A stretch of DNA of 40,959 nucleotides from Rhizobacter sp. (GCA_025355545.1 JANXZN010000232.1:1-40959); one strand, 5' to 3'. Shown: positions 1 to 11,004, counted from the stretch's first letter. A program made the numbers and translations. Notes: generated from the sequence alone by a model not told the origin.

Positions 1-369
1 CTTGTAGTCGTGCGTCATGGTGGCCGCGCGCCCCTTCTTCATCGGCAGCCCCGGCTGCGTGCGATCCAGCGCCTGCACCTGGCTCTTCTCGTCGCAGCAC
101 AGCACCAAGGCGTGCTCGGGCGGCGACAAGTACAGGCCCACGATGTCTTCGAGCTTCTCGACGAACTTGGGGTCGCGCGAGACCTTGAAGCCTCGCACCA
201 GATGCGGCTTCAGGCCGTTCTTGCGCCAGTGGCGCGAGACGCTCGCGGCGCTGACACCCAGCTCAGCAGCCATGGTGCGGGTGCTCCAGTGCGTGGCCGC
301 TTCGGGCTTGCTCTGGGTGGTCAGCTCCACCAGGCGCGCCACATCGACCGTGCTCGGCGGCGCACCCCG
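1..369 (-). mobile_element. IS630-family transposase, internal fragment
   Basis: Read on the minus strand, codons run without a stop from about 369 to the left edge. The translation carries typical IS630-type segments: [20 protein letters not shown] (helix-turn-helix region), then [19 protein letters not shown] and [15 protein letters not shown], which includes an Asp of the DDE catalytic core. The N-terminal DNA-binding part is missing: homology stops at about 369, where a plus-strand gene fragment begins, and neither a start codon nor a terminal inverted repeat is visible there. The gene continues leftward out of the window, so I cannot tell whether the rest is intact. The family call is firm. 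That this copy is a non-functional remnant is inferred from the missing N-terminus. Confidence 0.85.
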
Positions 370-588
370 CGGCAGATCGTGCCGGGATCGCCGGCCGTGC
401 TGTATTCGCTGCACACGCCGCCGCAGACGATCGGCGAAGTCGCCGCGGGCGCGCACGCCGGCAAGCTGCTGCTGAGTCATCTGTCGCCTGCCACCGACAA
501 GGCGCGCGCTGCGGTTGCAGCGTCGATCGCGGTCCGCTACAAAGGGCCGCAGCTGCTTGCCGAGGACGGTATGCGAGTCGAGCCTTGA
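370..588 (+). pseudogene. MBL-fold metallohydrolase, 3' fragment
   Basis: The last 70 or so codons of a gene truncated at its 5' side by the IS630 scar. The translation contains [20 protein letters not shown], then LLLSHLSP and [12 protein letters not shown]. This matches the usual C-terminus of metallo-beta-lactamase-fold hydrolases, in which SHLxP carries the last metal-ligand His and a final strand reads as a G-x-D-G turn. The HxHxDH metal site in the first half of the family is absent, so the remnant cannot be catalytic. Its TGA stop overlaps the TTG start of the next gene, suggesting the two were once translated together. The MBL assignment rests on a short segment and is moderate. Confidence 0.6.
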
Positions 589-1373
589 GACGTTCCGAAC
601 ACACACGCGATCGATGCGCCGCGGGCATCATCGGCCGAACCTCGATCGCGTTGATCGCGCTGCTGCTGCTCGCGCACGCCGCGATCGCGGAACCGGTCAT
701 GCTGAGGGCCGCCGACGGCGTCAAGGTCTACGGCCAGTACTGGCCCGCGCCCGCAGCCAGGGCACCGTTGATCCTGGCCTTTCATCAGGCCGGATCGAGC
801 CAGGCCGAGTACGCGCCGCTGGCGCCACGCCTGAATCGGGCCGGATTCAGCGTGCTGGCCATCGATCAGCGTTCGGGCGGCGGCGAGTTCGGAGGAAAGA
901 ACCGGACCGTGTCGACGCTCGGGCGCTCGACCTCGTACGACGCCGCGCTTGCGGACCTCGAGGCGGCCCTGGCCTGGGGCCATGCGCACGCCGACCGCGC
1001 GCCGCTGCTGGTCTGGGGTTCGAGCTACTCCGCCGCGCTGGTGTTCGTGCTGGCGTCCAGGCACCCGGCGCAGGTGCAAGGGCTGCTCGCGTTCTCGCCC
1101 GGCGAGTACCTGGGCAAGCCGGATGCCGTCGGTCGCGCCGCACGAACGCTGCGGCTGCCGGTGTTCATCGACCAGGCCAGCGACGACGGCGAGATCGCCG
1201 CCTCGCGCGCCATCTTCGACGCCGTGCCCGGCGGCGCCAAGACGCTGTTCGTGCCGGCCAGCGGCGGCGTCCACGGCACGGCCACACTGCACGAAGACCG
1301 CAATGCGTCGGGTGCCGAGGAGAACTGGCGCGCGGTGATGGCGTTCCTGGCTCGCTTCAAGGCCGGCCAATGA
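585..1373 (+). CDS. exported alpha/beta hydrolase
   Basis: A 262-residue protein with an N-terminal hydrophobic segment (about residues 20-35, [15 protein letters not shown]) that looks like a Sec signal peptide, so it probably acts in the periplasm. The rest is a small alpha/beta-hydrolase fold: FHQAGSS near 66-72 (oxyanion region), nucleophile elbow GSSYS at 145-149 with Ser147, an Asp at 200 or 201 after the sixth strand, and His230 in GGVHG. The elbow ends in Ser rather than the usual Gly. The start is TTG at 585, overlapping the stop of the upstream MBL remnant; no in-frame ATG lies before the signal segment. The 3' end overlaps the next gene by ATGA, so the two are probably co-translated. 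The substrate is unknown; an esterase or dienelactone-hydrolase-like activity is possible. Confidence 0.75.
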   Translation: MRRSEHTRDRCAAGIIGRTSIALIALLLLAHAAIAEPVMLRAADGVKVYGQYWPAPAARAPLILAFHQAGSSQAEYAPLAPRLNRAGFSVLAIDQRSGGGEFGGKNRTVSTLGRSTSYDAALADLEAALAWGHAHADRAPLLVWGSSYSAALVFVLASRHPAQVQGLLAFSPGEYLGKPDAVGRAARTLRLPVFIDQASDDGEIAASRAIFDAVPGGAKTLFVPASGGVHGTATLHEDRNASGAEENWRAVMAFLARFKAGQ

Positions 1374-2194
1374 CGCCCGCGGGGTCGATGCGGCGGGGCG
1401 CACGTCTGCTCGTTCTGCTGCTCGTCGGACTGGTCGGCGCGGCAGCGTCGGAGCATGCGAGCGCGGCCGACGAGCGCAAGGTCGAGAGCCTGCTGGCCGA
1501 TCCGCTGCGCACGCCGGACGATCGCAAGTCCGATGCCGGTCGCCAGCCGGCCGCGTTGCTGCGCTTCGCGCAGGTGACGCCGGGCGCGAGCGTGCTCGAC
1601 GTGTCCGCCGGCGGCGGCTACACGACCCAGCTGATGGCGCTGGCCGTCGGGCCGCAAGGCAAGGTCTGGGCGCAGGTGCAGAAACTGCCGCCTTCGCTCG
1701 AACGGCGCCTGGCGGAGCATCCGCAGGCGAACATCGAGCTGCTGCAGCGGCCGTTCGAGGATCCCTTCCCGGCGGCGGCACCTCGCGTCGATCTTGTCAC
1801 GCTGGTGCTGTCGTACCACGACATCGCGTACGCGCCGGTCGACCGCGCGCGGATGAATCCCGCGCTCTTCGACGCCCTCAAGCCCGGCGGTCATCTGATG
1901 CTGATCGATCATGCGGCCAGGCCGGGCAGCGGGGTCGCCGATACCCGGACCCTGCACCGGATCGACGAGCAGACGGTTGGTTCGGAACTGCTGGCGGTCG
2001 GCTTCGTGCTCGAGGAACAGAGCGGCTTCCTGCGCAATCCGGCCGACCCGCGCGACAAGGCCTTCTTCGACATGAGCATGCCGGCAGACCGATTCGCGCT
2101 GCGCTTCGCCAGGCCGAGGCAGGGGCGGCGCACGGCCGAGCCCTGTGGGCGCTCAGGCCGAGCCGCCGTGCGCCGGCCGCGCCGCGGGCCGTGA
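1370..2194 (+). CDS. class I SAM methyltransferase-like protein with signal peptide
   Basis: A 274-residue protein. Residues about 8-33 (RRGARLLVLLLVGLVGAA then an Ala-rich site) look like a cleavable signal peptide. The mature part resembles a Rossmann-fold methyltransferase: motif I VLDVSAGGGYTT at 75-86, then a post-motif LVTLVLSYHDIAY and a KPGGHLMLIDH strand typical of class I enzymes. The start ATG overlaps the upstream hydrolase stop (ATGA). The last 25 residues are Arg-rich and look unconstrained. A predicted exported methyltransferase is odd, because S-adenosylmethionine is not normally available in the periplasm. Either the signal is not cleaved, or the fold has another use. The gene ends 3 bases from a convergent gene. 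Confidence 0.75.
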   Translation: MTPAGSMRRGARLLVLLLVGLVGAAASEHASAADERKVESLLADPLRTPDDRKSDAGRQPAALLRFAQVTPGASVLDVSAGGGYTTQLMALAVGPQGKVWAQVQKLPPSLERRLAEHPQANIELLQRPFEDPFPAAAPRVDLVTLVLSYHDIAYAPVDRARMNPALFDALKPGGHLMLIDHAARPGSGVADTRTLHRIDEQTVGSELLAVGFVLEEQSGFLRNPADPRDKAFFDMSMPADRFALRFARPRQGRRTAEPCGRSGRAAVRRPRRGP

Positions 2195-2197
2195 CCC

Positions 2198-3340
2198 TCA
2201 GCCGGCCGGGGCGTGGTCGCGTCTGGCCAGGCCGTATCCCCAGGCCAGTGCCGCCGCGAGGCCCAGCGCCGCCTGCGTGATCGCCAGGCCGGTCGGGCCG
2301 CGCTGTTCGATCGCGAGGCCGACCACGATCGTCAGCGCCGCGTAGCCGATCGCGGCGCGCAGCGGCGAGGTGCCCTGGCGGCTGCGCCGCTCGGGCGACC
2401 ACAGCTGGCCGGTCCAGGCGAACGACCAGGCCGCGCCATGCGCGAGCGCCACGCCCAGCAGATCGAAGGGCGCGCTCGCCCAGAGCACGGCGGCCGCGCC
2501 TGCCGCCAGCAGAATGGCGCACACCAGCGCCAGCACGCGCGGCGACCAGTGCGCGATGGCACGACGCAGCAAGAGGGCCGGCGCAAACATCGCGGCGAAG
2601 TGAAGCGCGAGCATCGCTTGCGGCGCGATGGATTGCGCACGGCACCAGGCGGCCATCATCGGCAGCGCCGCCATCATCGGCAGCATCGCCAGACCCGCGA
2701 ACAGCACGGGCCACTGCCGCACGTCGTGCCATGCGCCCGTGGGCCAGGCCGGCAGCGAGCAATCGAACAGGCCGGCACGGCAGCGGCTGGCGGCGACGCC
2801 GTGGCGGTCGCCGATCTGCAGCATCGCCAGCACGATCGCCGCGACCAGCACCAGCGCGCCGAGTCGCAGCGCCAGCGCGCGTGCATCACCCGGATCGGCG
2901 AGCACGAGCGCGGCGCACAGCGCGCCCAGGCTCGCGGCAACGATCGGCGGCTCGGGTCGAGCGGCGTGGGACAGGCGCACGCTGCGCACGACCCCCGAGG
3001 CCAGTGCGGTCAACCCGGCCCAGCCGCCCACGGCGACGATCAGGGCCGTCAGACCGCCATCGCGCGTCGACCAGACCAGTGCCGCCGCGGTGAGCGCCGC
3101 GCACGAACCCAGGCCGACGCGCCGCGATCGGGCGCTCAGGCTGTCGCGCGTCGCGACCGTGGCGGCAATGCCGAGCGCCAGCAGCCACAGCGCGACGAGC
3201 GCGTAGACGCCCAGCAGGCTCGGCGTCAGCGCCAGCGCGACGCCGCCCAGCCCCACCCAGCCCGCGAGCAGCAGGGCCCAGGCGACCGCGCGCGCGATCG
3301 TCAGGCGCAGCGTGGAGGCAGCACCGGGCGGCGTGTTCAC
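2198..3340 (-). CDS. polytopic membrane protein of unknown function
   Basis: A 380-residue, very Ala/Leu-rich protein with roughly ten hydrophobic segments spread over its whole length and short charged loops (for example RDSLSARSRR and WSPERRSRQG). A central loop has two Cys (RCRAGLFDC). I do not recognise a family; the pattern could fit a transporter or a DUF-type membrane protein. The GTG start overlaps the stop of the upstream MocA-like gene by four bases (GTGA), so it appears to be the last gene of the CO dehydrogenase transcript. A role with that enzyme is suggested only by this coupling. It is convergent with the methyltransferase-like gene. Confidence 0.6.
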   Translation of the reverse strand: MNTPPGAASTLRLTIARAVAWALLLAGWVGLGGVALALTPSLLGVYALVALWLLALGIAATVATRDSLSARSRRVGLGSCAALTAAALVWSTRDGGLTALIVAVGGWAGLTALASGVVRSVRLSHAARPEPPIVAASLGALCAALVLADPGDARALALRLGALVLVAAIVLAMLQIGDRHGVAASRCRAGLFDCSLPAWPTGAWHDVRQWPVLFAGLAMLPMMAALPMMAAWCRAQSIAPQAMLALHFAAMFAPALLLRRAIAHWSPRVLALVCAILLAAGAAAVLWASAPFDLLGVALAHGAAWSFAWTGQLWSPERRSRQGTSPLRAAIGYAALTIVVGLAIEQRGPTGLAITQAALGLAAALAWGYGLARRDHAPAG

Positions 3341-4032
3341 GTCGATCCGGCGCGTGCCAGCGCGGCCGGCCAGTGCAGCGCGTGGCCGGTGCTGGCCGCG
3401 AAGCGCTCGATGTCTTCGGGCGTGTCGATGTCGACCTTGTAGCGGCGGTTGTCAGTGTCGAACCAGCGTACCCGCTCGGGATGCGCCAGCCGCCAGCGCC
3501 GGCACGCGAGGTCGGCGGCACCGGCCAGCCACTCGTCGCGCAGCGCGGCATCGAAGATCACCGGGTTGCCCGGCTCGAGCTTGCCATCGGCGCCGGGCAC
3601 GCGCGGTACCACCATCGCCGCATCGCCGCGCTTCTTGAACGCGCCGATCAGCGCGGTCAGGTCCGGCGCGTCGATCAGCGGCTGATCGGCCAGCGCGACC
3701 ATCACCGCGTCGAGCCCGGGCGACAGCGCGCGCAGCCCGATGCGCACCGACGAGGCCTGCCCGTCGTCGGGGCTCGGGTTGCGCGCGAGCGTGATCGGGA
3801 ACGGGCGCACCGCGGCCTCGATCGCGTCGGCATGGTGGCCGAGCACGACCACGACCTCGTCGACCCCTGCGCCGGACAGCGCGACCAGCTGGCGCACGAT
3901 CAGCGGCACACCGCCGAGTTCGAGCAGCGCCTTCGGGCGGCCGCCGAGCCGAGCGCCGGCGCCGGCCGCGAGCAGCACGGCGCCGACGGTGGTGCGGCTG
4001 TAGAGGCCGTTGGCTTTGAGTAGACAGCCCAT
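3337..4032 (-). CDS. mocA: MocA-like molybdenum cofactor nucleotidyltransferase
   Basis: A 231-residue nucleotidyltransferase of the MobA/MocA type. The signature loop LLAAGAGARLGGRPKAL lies near the N-terminus, followed by DDGQASSVRIGL and VALADQPLI, the family's metal/nucleotide-binding Asp region; EPGNPVIF and VDIDTPED follow. MocA converts molybdopterin to molybdopterin cytosine dinucleotide, the cofactor form used by CO dehydrogenase and related hydroxylases, so its place directly after coxE fits. I chose ATG at 4032 because AAGG lies nine bases upstream; a TTG at 4041 would add three residues. It starts 16 bases after coxE and overlaps the next gene. CTP preference over GTP is inferred from context. 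Confidence 0.85.
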   Translation of the reverse strand: MGCLLKANGLYSRTTVGAVLLAAGAGARLGGRPKALLELGGVPLIVRQLVALSGAGVDEVVVVLGHHADAIEAAVRPFPITLARNPSPDDGQASSVRIGLRALSPGLDAVMVALADQPLIDAPDLTALIGAFKKRGDAAMVVPRVPGADGKLEPGNPVIFDAALRDEWLAGAADLACRRWRLAHPERVRWFDTDNRRYKVDIDTPEDIERFAASTGHALHWPAALARAGST

Positions 4033-4048
4033 TGCGTTCAACCTTCGC

Positions 4049-5197
4049 TCATCGCAGCGCCTCGATCAGCGCCGGCAGCACCGCGCGGATGCTGGCCAGG
4101 TCCGCCCCCGGCGCCAGCAGGTCCAGGTGCGGCAGCGCGGCCTGCATGCCCTGGCAGATCGGCGCGTAGCCCGGCCGCTGACTCAGCGGGTTGAGCCAGA
4201 CGATGCGGCGCGCGCGGCGGCGCAGTTGCGCGAGCGCGTCCGACAGTTGCGACGGCTCGCCGGTATCGTAGCCGTCGCTCATCACGATCACCGCGGTGCG
4301 CGAATGCACGATGCGCGGCGCATGTTCGCGGTTGAACTGCGCCAGGCTCGCGCCGATGCGCGTGCCGCCGGCCCAGCCCTGCGCGATTAGGTGCAGTTGC
4401 TCCTGCGCGCGCCACGGGTCGGGGTCGTGCAGCGCGCGCGACACCGCGGTCACGCGGGTGTGGAAGATGAAGCTGTGCACGCCCGCCAGCTCCGCCCCGA
4501 GCGCGCGCGCCAGCCGCAGGTAGAAGAAGCTGTACGCCGCCATCGAGCGGCTCACGTCGATCAGCAGCACGAGCCGCGGGCGCACGCGCCGCTGGTCTTT
4601 CCAGGCCAGGTGGAACGGCGTGCCGCCGCTGGCCACGCTGCGCCGGATCGTGTCCGGCAGGTCGAGTCGCCGACCGTGCCGGGCGCGCGTTTCACGGCGC
4701 AGCCGCAGATGCTTGAGCTGGCGCGCGAAGCGGCGCATCAGCGCCTCGATGTCGAGCAGGTGCTCGCGTTGCGTGAGCTCACGGAAGTCGGTGGACGCGA
4801 GCCGCTCCTGCCGGCTGGCGGTGTGGCGGCGCTGCGGGTCTTGGGCGTCGTCGTCGGCACTGCTGCGATCCGGCAGGTCGCCGTCGGGCCGATCGCCATT
4901 CAGGCCGTCGGCTTCGCGCTCGCGACCGACGGCGCGCTGCCAGCGGTTGGCCGGCAGGAACCAGGCGTCGAACAGCTCGTCGAAGCGCCGCCATTCGTCG
5001 CGGCGCCCGCACAGCAGCGCCTGCAGGCTCCAGCGCAGCACCTGCGGGTCGAGCACACCGACACGCTGGGCGATCTGCAGCACCTGCACCGCGTCGGCGC
5101 CGCCGACCGCGAAGCCGTTGGCGCGCAGGAAGCCGGGGAAGCCGGCCAGGCGCGTCGCGGCGCGCGGATCGGCGGTGGTGGCGGCCAGCGTCAGCAT
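4049..5197 (-). CDS. coxE: CoxE, VWA-domain maturation factor
   Basis: A 382-residue protein with an N-terminal helical region (about 1-90), a charged low-complexity linker (about 90-125), and a C-terminal von Willebrand A domain. The metal-ion-dependent adhesion site DVSRS is at 214-218 and later elements are GGTRIGASL and VIVMSDGYDTGE. In Oligotropha carboxidovorans CoxE works with the AAA+ ATPase CoxD to build the [CuSMoO2] active site of CO dehydrogenase. Here its ATG overlaps the coxD stop by seven bases, consistent with stoichiometric coupling. Role assigned from family and context. Confidence 0.88.
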   Translation of the reverse strand: MLTLAATTADPRAATRLAGFPGFLRANGFAVGGADAVQVLQIAQRVGVLDPQVLRWSLQALLCGRRDEWRRFDELFDAWFLPANRWQRAVGREREADGLNGDRPDGDLPDRSSADDDAQDPQRRHTASRQERLASTDFRELTQREHLLDIEALMRRFARQLKHLRLRRETRARHGRRLDLPDTIRRSVASGGTPFHLAWKDQRRVRPRLVLLIDVSRSMAAYSFFYLRLARALGAELAGVHSFIFHTRVTAVSRALHDPDPWRAQEQLHLIAQGWAGGTRIGASLAQFNREHAPRIVHSRTAVIVMSDGYDTGEPSQLSDALAQLRRRARRIVWLNPLSQRPGYAPICQGMQAALPHLDLLAPGADLASIRAVLPALIEALR

Positions 5198-6096
5198 GCG
5201 GCCGCCAATCGAGCGACCGCGGCGCGCGAAAAGGCGGTGCGATCGTCGCGGGTCTTGATCAGCGCACTCAGCGTTTCCATGATGCGCTCGGTGCCGTCGA
5301 CGTCGATCGTCGAGATGCCCAGCCGCAGCAGCGCGGCGGTCCAGTCCAGTGTCTCGGCGATGCCGGGCTTCTTCTGCAGGTCCATGCGGCGCACCGCCTG
5401 CACGAACGCGACGATCTGCTGCGCCAGTTCGGCCGCGGCGTCGGGCGCCTTCTTGCGCACGATCGCGAGTTCCTTGTCGTGGTCGGGGTAGTCGATGAAC
5501 TGGTACAGGCAGCGCCGGCGCAACGCATCCGACAGCTCGCGCGTGCCGTTCGACGTGATCACCACCAGCGGCCGGCTCGTCGCGTGCACCGTGCCGAGTT
5601 CGGGGATCGAGAGCTGGAAGTCGGACAGCAATTCCAGCAGGTAGGCTTCGAAGGCCTCGTCGGCGCGATCCACCTCGTCGATCAGCAGCACCGGCGGCTG
5701 CTCGCAGGTGATGGCTTCGAGCAGCGGGCGCTTCAGCAGGTAGCGCTCGGAGAAGATGTCCTGCTCCTTCTGGGCGATGTCTTTCGAACTCGCGCGCTCG
5801 TCGTGTTCGAGCAGCTTGATCGCGAGCAGCTGGCGCTGGTAGTTCCATTCGTACATCGCCGCGTGCGCGTCCAGCCCCTCGTAGCACTGCAGCCGGATCA
5901 GCCTTGTCGCGCGCACCGCGGCCAGCACCTTCGCCACCTCGGTTTTGCCGACGCCGGCATCGCCTTCGAGCAGCAGCGGCCGGCCGAGGTCCTGCATCAG
6001 CAGCAGCGCGGCGACGAGCGCCGGCTCGGCAATGTAGCCGGCGTCGCCCAGTCGCTGCTGCAGGGCGCCGAGTTCCAGCGCGCGCTCGGCGCTCAT
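5191..6096 (-). CDS. coxD: CoxD, MoxR-type AAA+ ATPase
   Basis: A 301-residue AAA+ ATPase of the MoxR group. Walker A is GDAGVGKT at 45-52, Walker B is VLLIDEVDRAD with Asp140/Glu141, and sensor-1 is VVITSNGTREL. The stretch EWNYQRQLLAIK is characteristic of CoxD proteins. In CO oxidisers CoxD is a membrane-associated chaperone that uses ATP to sulfurate the Mo site, with CoxE and CoxF. The ATG overlaps the coxG stop (ATGA) and the stop overlaps coxE, so coxG-coxD-coxE are translationally coupled. No coxF (XdhC-like) gene follows within the window. Confidence 0.9.
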   Translation of the reverse strand: MSAERALELGALQQRLGDAGYIAEPALVAALLLMQDLGRPLLLEGDAGVGKTEVAKVLAAVRATRLIRLQCYEGLDAHAAMYEWNYQRQLLAIKLLEHDERASSKDIAQKEQDIFSERYLLKRPLLEAITCEQPPVLLIDEVDRADEAFEAYLLELLSDFQLSIPELGTVHATSRPLVVITSNGTRELSDALRRRCLYQFIDYPDHDKELAIVRKKAPDAAAELAQQIVAFVQAVRRMDLQKKPGIAETLDWTAALLRLGISTIDVDGTERIMETLSALIKTRDDRTAFSRAAVARLAAAC

Positions 6097-6712
6097 GCCT
6101 TGCGGGCCGCGAACAGCGAGCGCAGCCAGTCCCGCAGGATCGCCCAGCCGAGCGCGAACGCGTTGAGCTGCGGCGCGGCGGCCGGCGCCGCCGCGGGCGT
6201 GGCCGCAGCGACCGGCGCGCTGGCACCCGGGCCCGCCGCCGGCGGCGGGGCCTGCGCCTGCAAGGCCCGCACCCGCGCGGCGAAGTTGCCCGCGAACTGC
6301 TTGAGTACCTGGTCGGCCACCGAATCCATCATGCGACCGCCGAAGGCCGCGGCCTTGCCGCTCATCGAGACCTCGCTCGTGCCGACGAGCTTGCAGGCGC
6401 TCGCGTCCGCGGCCTCGACGCGCGCGGTCAGGTCCATCGCCGCGCCCGAACTGCCGGTGGTGTCGGTGCCCTTGCCGACCAGGCGCAGCGTCTTGCCGGC
6501 GGCATCGAGCGAGAGAACTTCCACCTCGCCGCGAAACGACATGCTGGCCGGGCCGAACTTGACCGACACCGTGCCCTTGAAGTGCTGTGCATCGATGCGC
6601 TCGGTGATCTTCGCGCCGGGCATGCAGGCGGCGACCGCGTCGATGTCTTGCAGCAGCGCCCAGGCCGTGTCGGCCGACCCGGGCATGGCGAATGTCTTCT
6701 CGAGCCGGACCT

Positions 6713-6716
<4 letters not shown>
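6093..6716 (-). CDS. coxG: CoxG, SRPBCC-fold membrane recruitment protein
   Basis: A 207-residue protein. Residues 1-145 form a CoxG/SRPBCC domain (starts MKVRLEKTFAMPGSADTAW; has CMPGAKITERID, GTDTTGSSGAAMDL and MSGKAAAFGGRMM). A Pro/Ala-rich linker (about 155-183) leads to a short C-terminal hydrophobic/amphipathic segment (LNAFALGWAILRDWLRSLF). CoxG-type proteins anchor CO dehydrogenase to the membrane, and related CoxG in mycobacteria shuttles quinone; the tail fits anchoring. It overlaps the coxL stop by four bases. Its place directly between coxL and coxD differs from the Oligotropha order, where coxG follows coxF. Confidence 0.88.
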
Positions 6717-9130
<2,414 letters not shown>

Positions 9131-9169
9131 GAGGTGTCTCCGGTCGATGTGGGGTGGGTGGGCCGAGGC

Positions 9170-9664
9170 TCAGGCCGCGACGGCCTGCGCCGCGGCGAGC
9201 TTCTTCGCGGCCGACTGCACCGCCTTGACGATGTTCTGGTAGCCGGTGCAGCGGCACAGGTTGCCGGCGAGCCCAAAGCGAATCTCCTGCTCGCTCGGGT
9301 CCGGGTTCTCCTGCAGCAACCGGTAGGCGCGCGTCAGCATGCCGGGCGTGCAGTAGCCGCACTGCAGGCCGTGCTCCTCGTGGAAGGCCTGCTGCAGCGC
9401 ATGCAGCACGCCGCCCTGCTCCAGGCCCTCGACGGTGAGTATCTCGGCGCCGTCGCACTGCACCGTCAGCACGGTGCAGGCCTTCACCGACATGCCGTCG
9501 ACGTCGACCGTGCAGGCGCCGCAATGCGAGGTCTCGCAGCCGATGTGCGGCCCGGTGTGCGCGAGCTTCTCGCGCAGCGTGTGGATCAGCAGTTCGCGCG
9601 GCTCGACCGACACCTCGACCGGCTTGCCGTTGAGCTTGAGTGACACGGTGTGAAGTTTCGCCAT
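9170..9664 (-). CDS. coxS: CO dehydrogenase small [2Fe-2S] subunit
   Basis: A 164-residue iron-sulfur subunit with the two [2Fe-2S] sites of the xanthine oxidase family. The N-terminal plant-ferredoxin-like site uses Cys43, Cys48, Cys51 and Cys63; the C-terminal helical site uses Cys102, Cys105, Cys137 and Cys139 (CGYC and CRC motifs). It carries electrons from the Mo site in CoxL to the FAD in CoxM. I chose ATG at 9664 because AGGAG lies upstream and family members begin near this point; an open frame extends further upstream but overlaps coxM. It lies 23 bases after coxM and 39 bases before coxL, giving the standard M-S-L order. Confidence 0.95.
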   Translation of the reverse strand: MAKLHTVSLKLNGKPVEVSVEPRELLIHTLREKLAHTGPHIGCETSHCGACTVDVDGMSVKACTVLTVQCDGAEILTVEGLEQGGVLHALQQAFHEEHGLQCGYCTPGMLTRAYRLLQENPDPSEQEIRFGLAGNLCRCTGYQNIVKAVQSAAKKLAAAQAVAA

Positions 9665-9687
9665 CTCGGACTCCTGCGTCTCGTCGT

Positions 9688-10557
9688 TCACGGTTTGGCA
9701 ATGCGCGCGTACGCGGCCTGCAGCGCGCGCCGCGTCATTTCGCCGCACATCGCGATCTTGTATTCGGCGTCGCCGCGCTGGTCGGGTGTCGGGTCGCAGA
9801 TGCTCATCGCCAGCCGCGCGGCTTCGTTCAGGCTGGCGTCGTCGACGGCCTTGCCGACCAGCGAGGCTTCGGCGGCGTTCGCCTTCAACGCGGTCGCGCC
9901 GGCATTGGTCAGCGCGATGTTGACCTTCGCGACCCGCGCGCCGTTCATCTGCAGCAGCACCGCGGTCGCGGCGGTGGCGAAGTCGCCGGTCTTGCGCTTG
10001 AGCTTCTGGTACGACCAGCCGCTGCCCGCGGGCGGGATCGGGATGCGGATCTCCGACAGGATTTCGTCGGGCTCGAGCAGCGTCGAGTACATGCCGAGGA
10101 AGTAGCCGTCGGCCTTGACGACACGCTCGCCACTCGGCCCGGTCAGCACGAACGACGCATCGAGCGCCAGCATCAGCGCCGGGTGGTCGTTGCCCGGGTC
10201 GCCGTGCGAGATGTCACCGCCGATCGTGCCCTTGTAGCGCACCTGCGGATCGGCGATCCAGCCCGCACCTTCTACCAGCAGCGGCAGCTTCTCGGCCAGC
10301 AGGGCCGAATGCAGCAGTTCGTGTTCGGTCGTCATCGCACCGATGCGGATCTCGTCGCCCACCTGCGAAATGCCGCGCAGGCCCGCGATCTTGCCCAGGT
10401 CGACCAGGTGGCTCGGCTGGGCGAAGCGCAGCTTCATCATCGGCAACAGGCTGTGGCCGCCGGCCAGCAGCTTGACATCGGGCCCGAGTTCGCCGAGCAG
10501 CCGAATGGCGTCGGCGACCGAGCGCGGTGCGTGGTATTCGAATCCGGCTGGAATCAT
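9688..10557 (-). CDS. coxM: CO dehydrogenase medium FAD subunit
   Basis: A 289-residue flavoprotein. The two FAD pyrophosphate-binding loops of the family are present: AGGHS at 32-36 and TIGGD at 111-115, the latter followed by [10 protein letters not shown]. It takes electrons from the CoxS clusters and passes them to the quinone pool. Its ATG overlaps the TGA of the upstream PAS gene (ATGA), and an AGGAG lies about nine bases upstream inside that gene. Translation of coxM is thus probably coupled to the sensor. Confidence 0.95.
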   Translation of the reverse strand: MIPAGFEYHAPRSVADAIRLLGELGPDVKLLAGGHSLLPMMKLRFAQPSHLVDLGKIAGLRGISQVGDEIRIGAMTTEHELLHSALLAEKLPLLVEGAGWIADPQVRYKGTIGGDISHGDPGNDHPALMLALDASFVLTGPSGERVVKADGYFLGMYSTLLEPDEILSEIRIPIPPAGSGWSYQKLKRKTGDFATAATAVLLQMNGARVAKVNIALTNAGATALKANAAEASLVGKAVDDASLNEAARLAMSICDPTPDQRGDAEYKIAMCGEMTRRALQAAYARIAKP

Positions 10558-10925
10558 GGTCGTTGTCTCCTCGTGGGCGATCGCATCGCCGGGCGCGTTC
10601 CCGGCCCCGGGGTGGCACCGGCCGACATCTTGCCGACCTTGATCGGCGACACGCTCTCGGGGATGTTGATGACCATCGTCATCGGCGGCGGGTTGCTGAC
10701 CGGGCATTCGGCCTGGTCGAGCAGGAACTTGACCTTCGACTGCGAACGCTCCGGGTGGAACGACAGCACCATTTTCTCGAACGGCTGCTTGTCTTCCACC
10801 GGCAACGCGCGCCGCGCGAAGCTGTTCATCGCCACGACCTTCAGATCGCGATCGAGCTGGACCAGCCCGACGTCGCTGCGTTCGAGCAGGTAAAGCGGAC
10901 TGCCGGTCGCCGCGCGTGCATCCAA
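10554..10925 (-). CDS. stand-alone RcoM-like PAS haem sensor (no LytTR domain)
   Basis: A 123-residue protein made almost only of a PAS domain. The core reads GLVQLDRDLKVVAMN, then FHPERSQSKVKFLL, CPVSNPPPMTMVINIP and IKVGKM. This is strikingly like the N-terminal haem PAS domain of the CO-responsive regulator RcoM. The RcoM haem ligands appear kept: His57 (RcoM His74), Cys74 (Cys94) and Met84 (Met104), with a His-to-Cys loop three residues shorter. RcoM normally continues into a LytTR DNA-binding domain; here about 20 unstructured residues follow and the stop overlaps coxM. I chose TTG at 10925 because GGGAG lies six bases upstream; a TTG at 10988 would add 21 residues. Haem and CO binding are inference from sequence recalled from memory. 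Confidence 0.75.
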   Translation of the reverse strand: MDARAATGSPLYLLERSDVGLVQLDRDLKVVAMNSFARRALPVEDKQPFEKMVLSFHPERSQSKVKFLLDQAECPVSNPPPMTMVINIPESVSPIKVGKMSAGATPGPGTRPAMRSPTRRQRP

Positions 10926-11004
10926 GATCGACTCCCGTTGAGCAGGAAGCCCATTAGAGCCCTTTGGCCGGCCGGGCGCATCGGGCAAAGCCCAGGGCGC
11001 ACCG

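Noticed and set aside
10-369. Plus-strand reading frame upstream of the MBL fragment as part of that protein
   Set aside because: The opposite strand encodes recognisable IS630 transposase over this stretch, and the plus-strand translation before about 370 matches nothing.
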